6,781 nucleotides of DNA from the NCBI GenBank assembly GCA_030043175.1, contig JASHYD010001331.1, forward strand, positions 1-6,781, read 5' to 3'. Of the stretch, positions 6,276 to 6,781 are shown piece by piece (the first letter of the stretch is position 1; each line of letters starts with the position of its first letter). The notes under the pieces are model-generated. The model was given only the letters and a program-made list of their open reading frames with translations, was not told the DNA's origin and made no database searches. The translations under genes and the position numbers were made by a program. This DNA is from Xanthobacteraceae bacterium. Its GTDB lineage: Bacteria > Pseudomonadota > Alphaproteobacteria > Rhizobiales > Xanthobacteraceae.

Positions 6276-6402
6276 TACGCCGCTCTCAATGTATGATCTC
6301 GCATATGTGCCCTCTCATTTGACAGCGGCGAGAAGGGCGAGACGAGCAAATGGGGTTTCCAACTGATGACGAAGTCTTAATTTCAATTGGTGAGGCCGAA
6401 CC

Positions 6403-6418
6403 GCTTGATGCGTCAAGC
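6403..6418. repeat. perfect 6-bp hairpin before the kinase gene
   Basis: GCTTGA (6403-6408) and TCAAGC (6413-6418) are exact reverse complements around a TGCG loop. The stem ends 25 bases before the kinase ATG. No T-tract follows. It might be an operator half-site pair or a leader hairpin of the kinase mRNA; the stem is short enough to be chance. Confidence 0.35.
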
Positions 6419-6443
6419 TGACTAGAGAATCGGATGGGGGCCA

Positions 6444-6781
6444 ATGAGCAGAAAAATTCTGATCACGGGTTTGCCTGGGTCTGGCAAGACGACGCTCGCC
6501 AATGTTTTGGCTCCGCTGCTTAATGCAGTTGTTTTCAACGCAGATGCGGTCCGCACCAATCTTTCCCGTGATTTGGGCTTCGGCCATCAGGATCGCATAG
6601 AGCATGCGCGTCGCATGTGCTGGATGTGCGACCGCGTGGTTGAGGCTGGCGGGACGGCTATCGCAGATTTTGTCTGCCCGACTCCTTCGACGCGCGCTGC
6701 GTTTGGTGACGCCTTTGTAGTTTGGGTGGATCGGATCAAAGAGAGCAGGTTTGACGATACGAACCGGATGTTTATTGCTCC
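6444..6781 (+). CDS. adenylylsulfate-kinase-like P-loop kinase, N-terminal part (runs off the right edge)
   Basis: The first 112 residues of a CysC-like small kinase are present. Walker A GLPGSGKTT lies at 9-17. FNADAVRTNLSRDLGFGHQD (31-50) aligns with the APS-kinase DGDNVR..LN.DLGFS block, giving Asp34, Arg37 and, just after, Arg51. AIADFVCPTPSTR (72-84) corresponds to the FISP loop, and DRIKESRFDDTNRMF (96-110) resembles the later segment of APS-kinase-like proteins found outside cysteine operons. Two differences stand out: Cys78 replaces the usual Ser of the ISP loop, and His54 sits where the substrate-binding Asn of the ENIRR motif is expected. The substrate is therefore uncertain: APS is possible, another small molecule too. 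ATG 6444 is the only sensible start (in-frame TAG at 6423-6425); GGATGGGGG precedes it. Third-position GC is about 59%, lower than hisG. No cysDN or other sulfur genes are visible. Confidence 0.85.
   Translation, partial: MSRKILITGLPGSGKTTLANVLAPLLNAVVFNADAVRTNLSRDLGFGHQDRIEHARRMCWMCDRVVEAGGTAIADFVCPTPSTRAAFGDAFVVWVDRIKESRFDDTNRMFIA

Larger units (their letters stand above)
5084..6443. other. gene-poor region between hisG and the kinase gene
   Basis: This stretch of about 1.36 kb has no recognisable gene. Both strands contain only short or weak open frames, several overlapping in different frames, and no protein family came to mind for any of them. Third-position bias is weaker than in the flanking core genes. 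It holds the inverted repeats at 5106-5186 and 5328-5354, candidate small ORFs at 5211, 5627 and 6144, a frame with one amber stop (5627-5986), a promoter-like box at 6107-6135, a 23-residue ATG frame at 6350-6421 and a hairpin at 6403-6418. It could be decayed coding DNA or the border of an accessory segment. No terminal inverted repeats, target duplications or tRNA attachment site were found to prove transfer. Confidence 0.55.

Noticed and set aside
5830..6366. Plus-strand frame of 178 codons starting at TTG
   Set aside because: It has a weak start, no Shine-Dalgarno sequence, an arginine/histidine-rich first half and no recognisable domain. It overlaps other open frames on both strands.

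Overview
The window looks like chromosomal DNA of a high-GC alphaproteobacterium, most likely from the order Hyphomicrobiales (Bradyrhizobium-like relatives). This is inferred from the protein style of CtpA, HisZ and HisG, from the hisZ-hisG ATGA overlap and from a C-rich/G-rich third codon position. No rRNA, tRNA, CRISPR array or complete insertion sequence was seen.

Left part, minus strand (1-2509). A ctpA-type periplasmic S41 carboxyl-terminal processing peptidase is followed by a possible 44-residue small protein, and then by the N-terminal 295 residues of a YcjX-family (DUF463) P-loop NTPase that runs off the left edge. The three lie in the same direction and could be one transcript. The ctpA start is fixed by a good Shine-Dalgarno sequence. 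Its leader carries a perfect 8-bp inverted repeat next to an AT-rich, promoter-like patch.

Centre, plus strand (2964-5083). hisZ and hisG overlap by 4 bases and together should form the ATP phosphoribosyltransferase that commits to histidine synthesis: HisZ is a regulatory histidyl-tRNA-synthetase-like subunit and HisG is catalytic. No hisS is present upstream. Instead a 454-bp divergent intergenic region separates hisZ from ctpA. HisG is longer than the classical short form that normally partners HisZ.

Right part (5084-6443). About 1.36 kb has no recognisable gene. It holds a 14-bp near-perfect inverted repeat just after hisG, a few candidate mini-ORFs (one with a good Shine-Dalgarno sequence, one directly behind a consensus-like -10 box), a frame interrupted by an amber codon, and a small perfect hairpin. 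It looks like an eroded or accessory spacer. From 6444 a plus-strand gene for an adenylylsulfate-kinase-like P-loop kinase begins and runs off the right edge. Its third-position GC (about 59% by hand count) is lower than in a sampled stretch of hisG (about 73%), which fits an accessory gene.

No convincing new multi-gene system is visible. The best unexplained items are the structured element behind hisG, the ctpA leader operator-like repeat, the small ORF between ctpA and ycjX, and the possibly leaderless mini-ORF at 6144.
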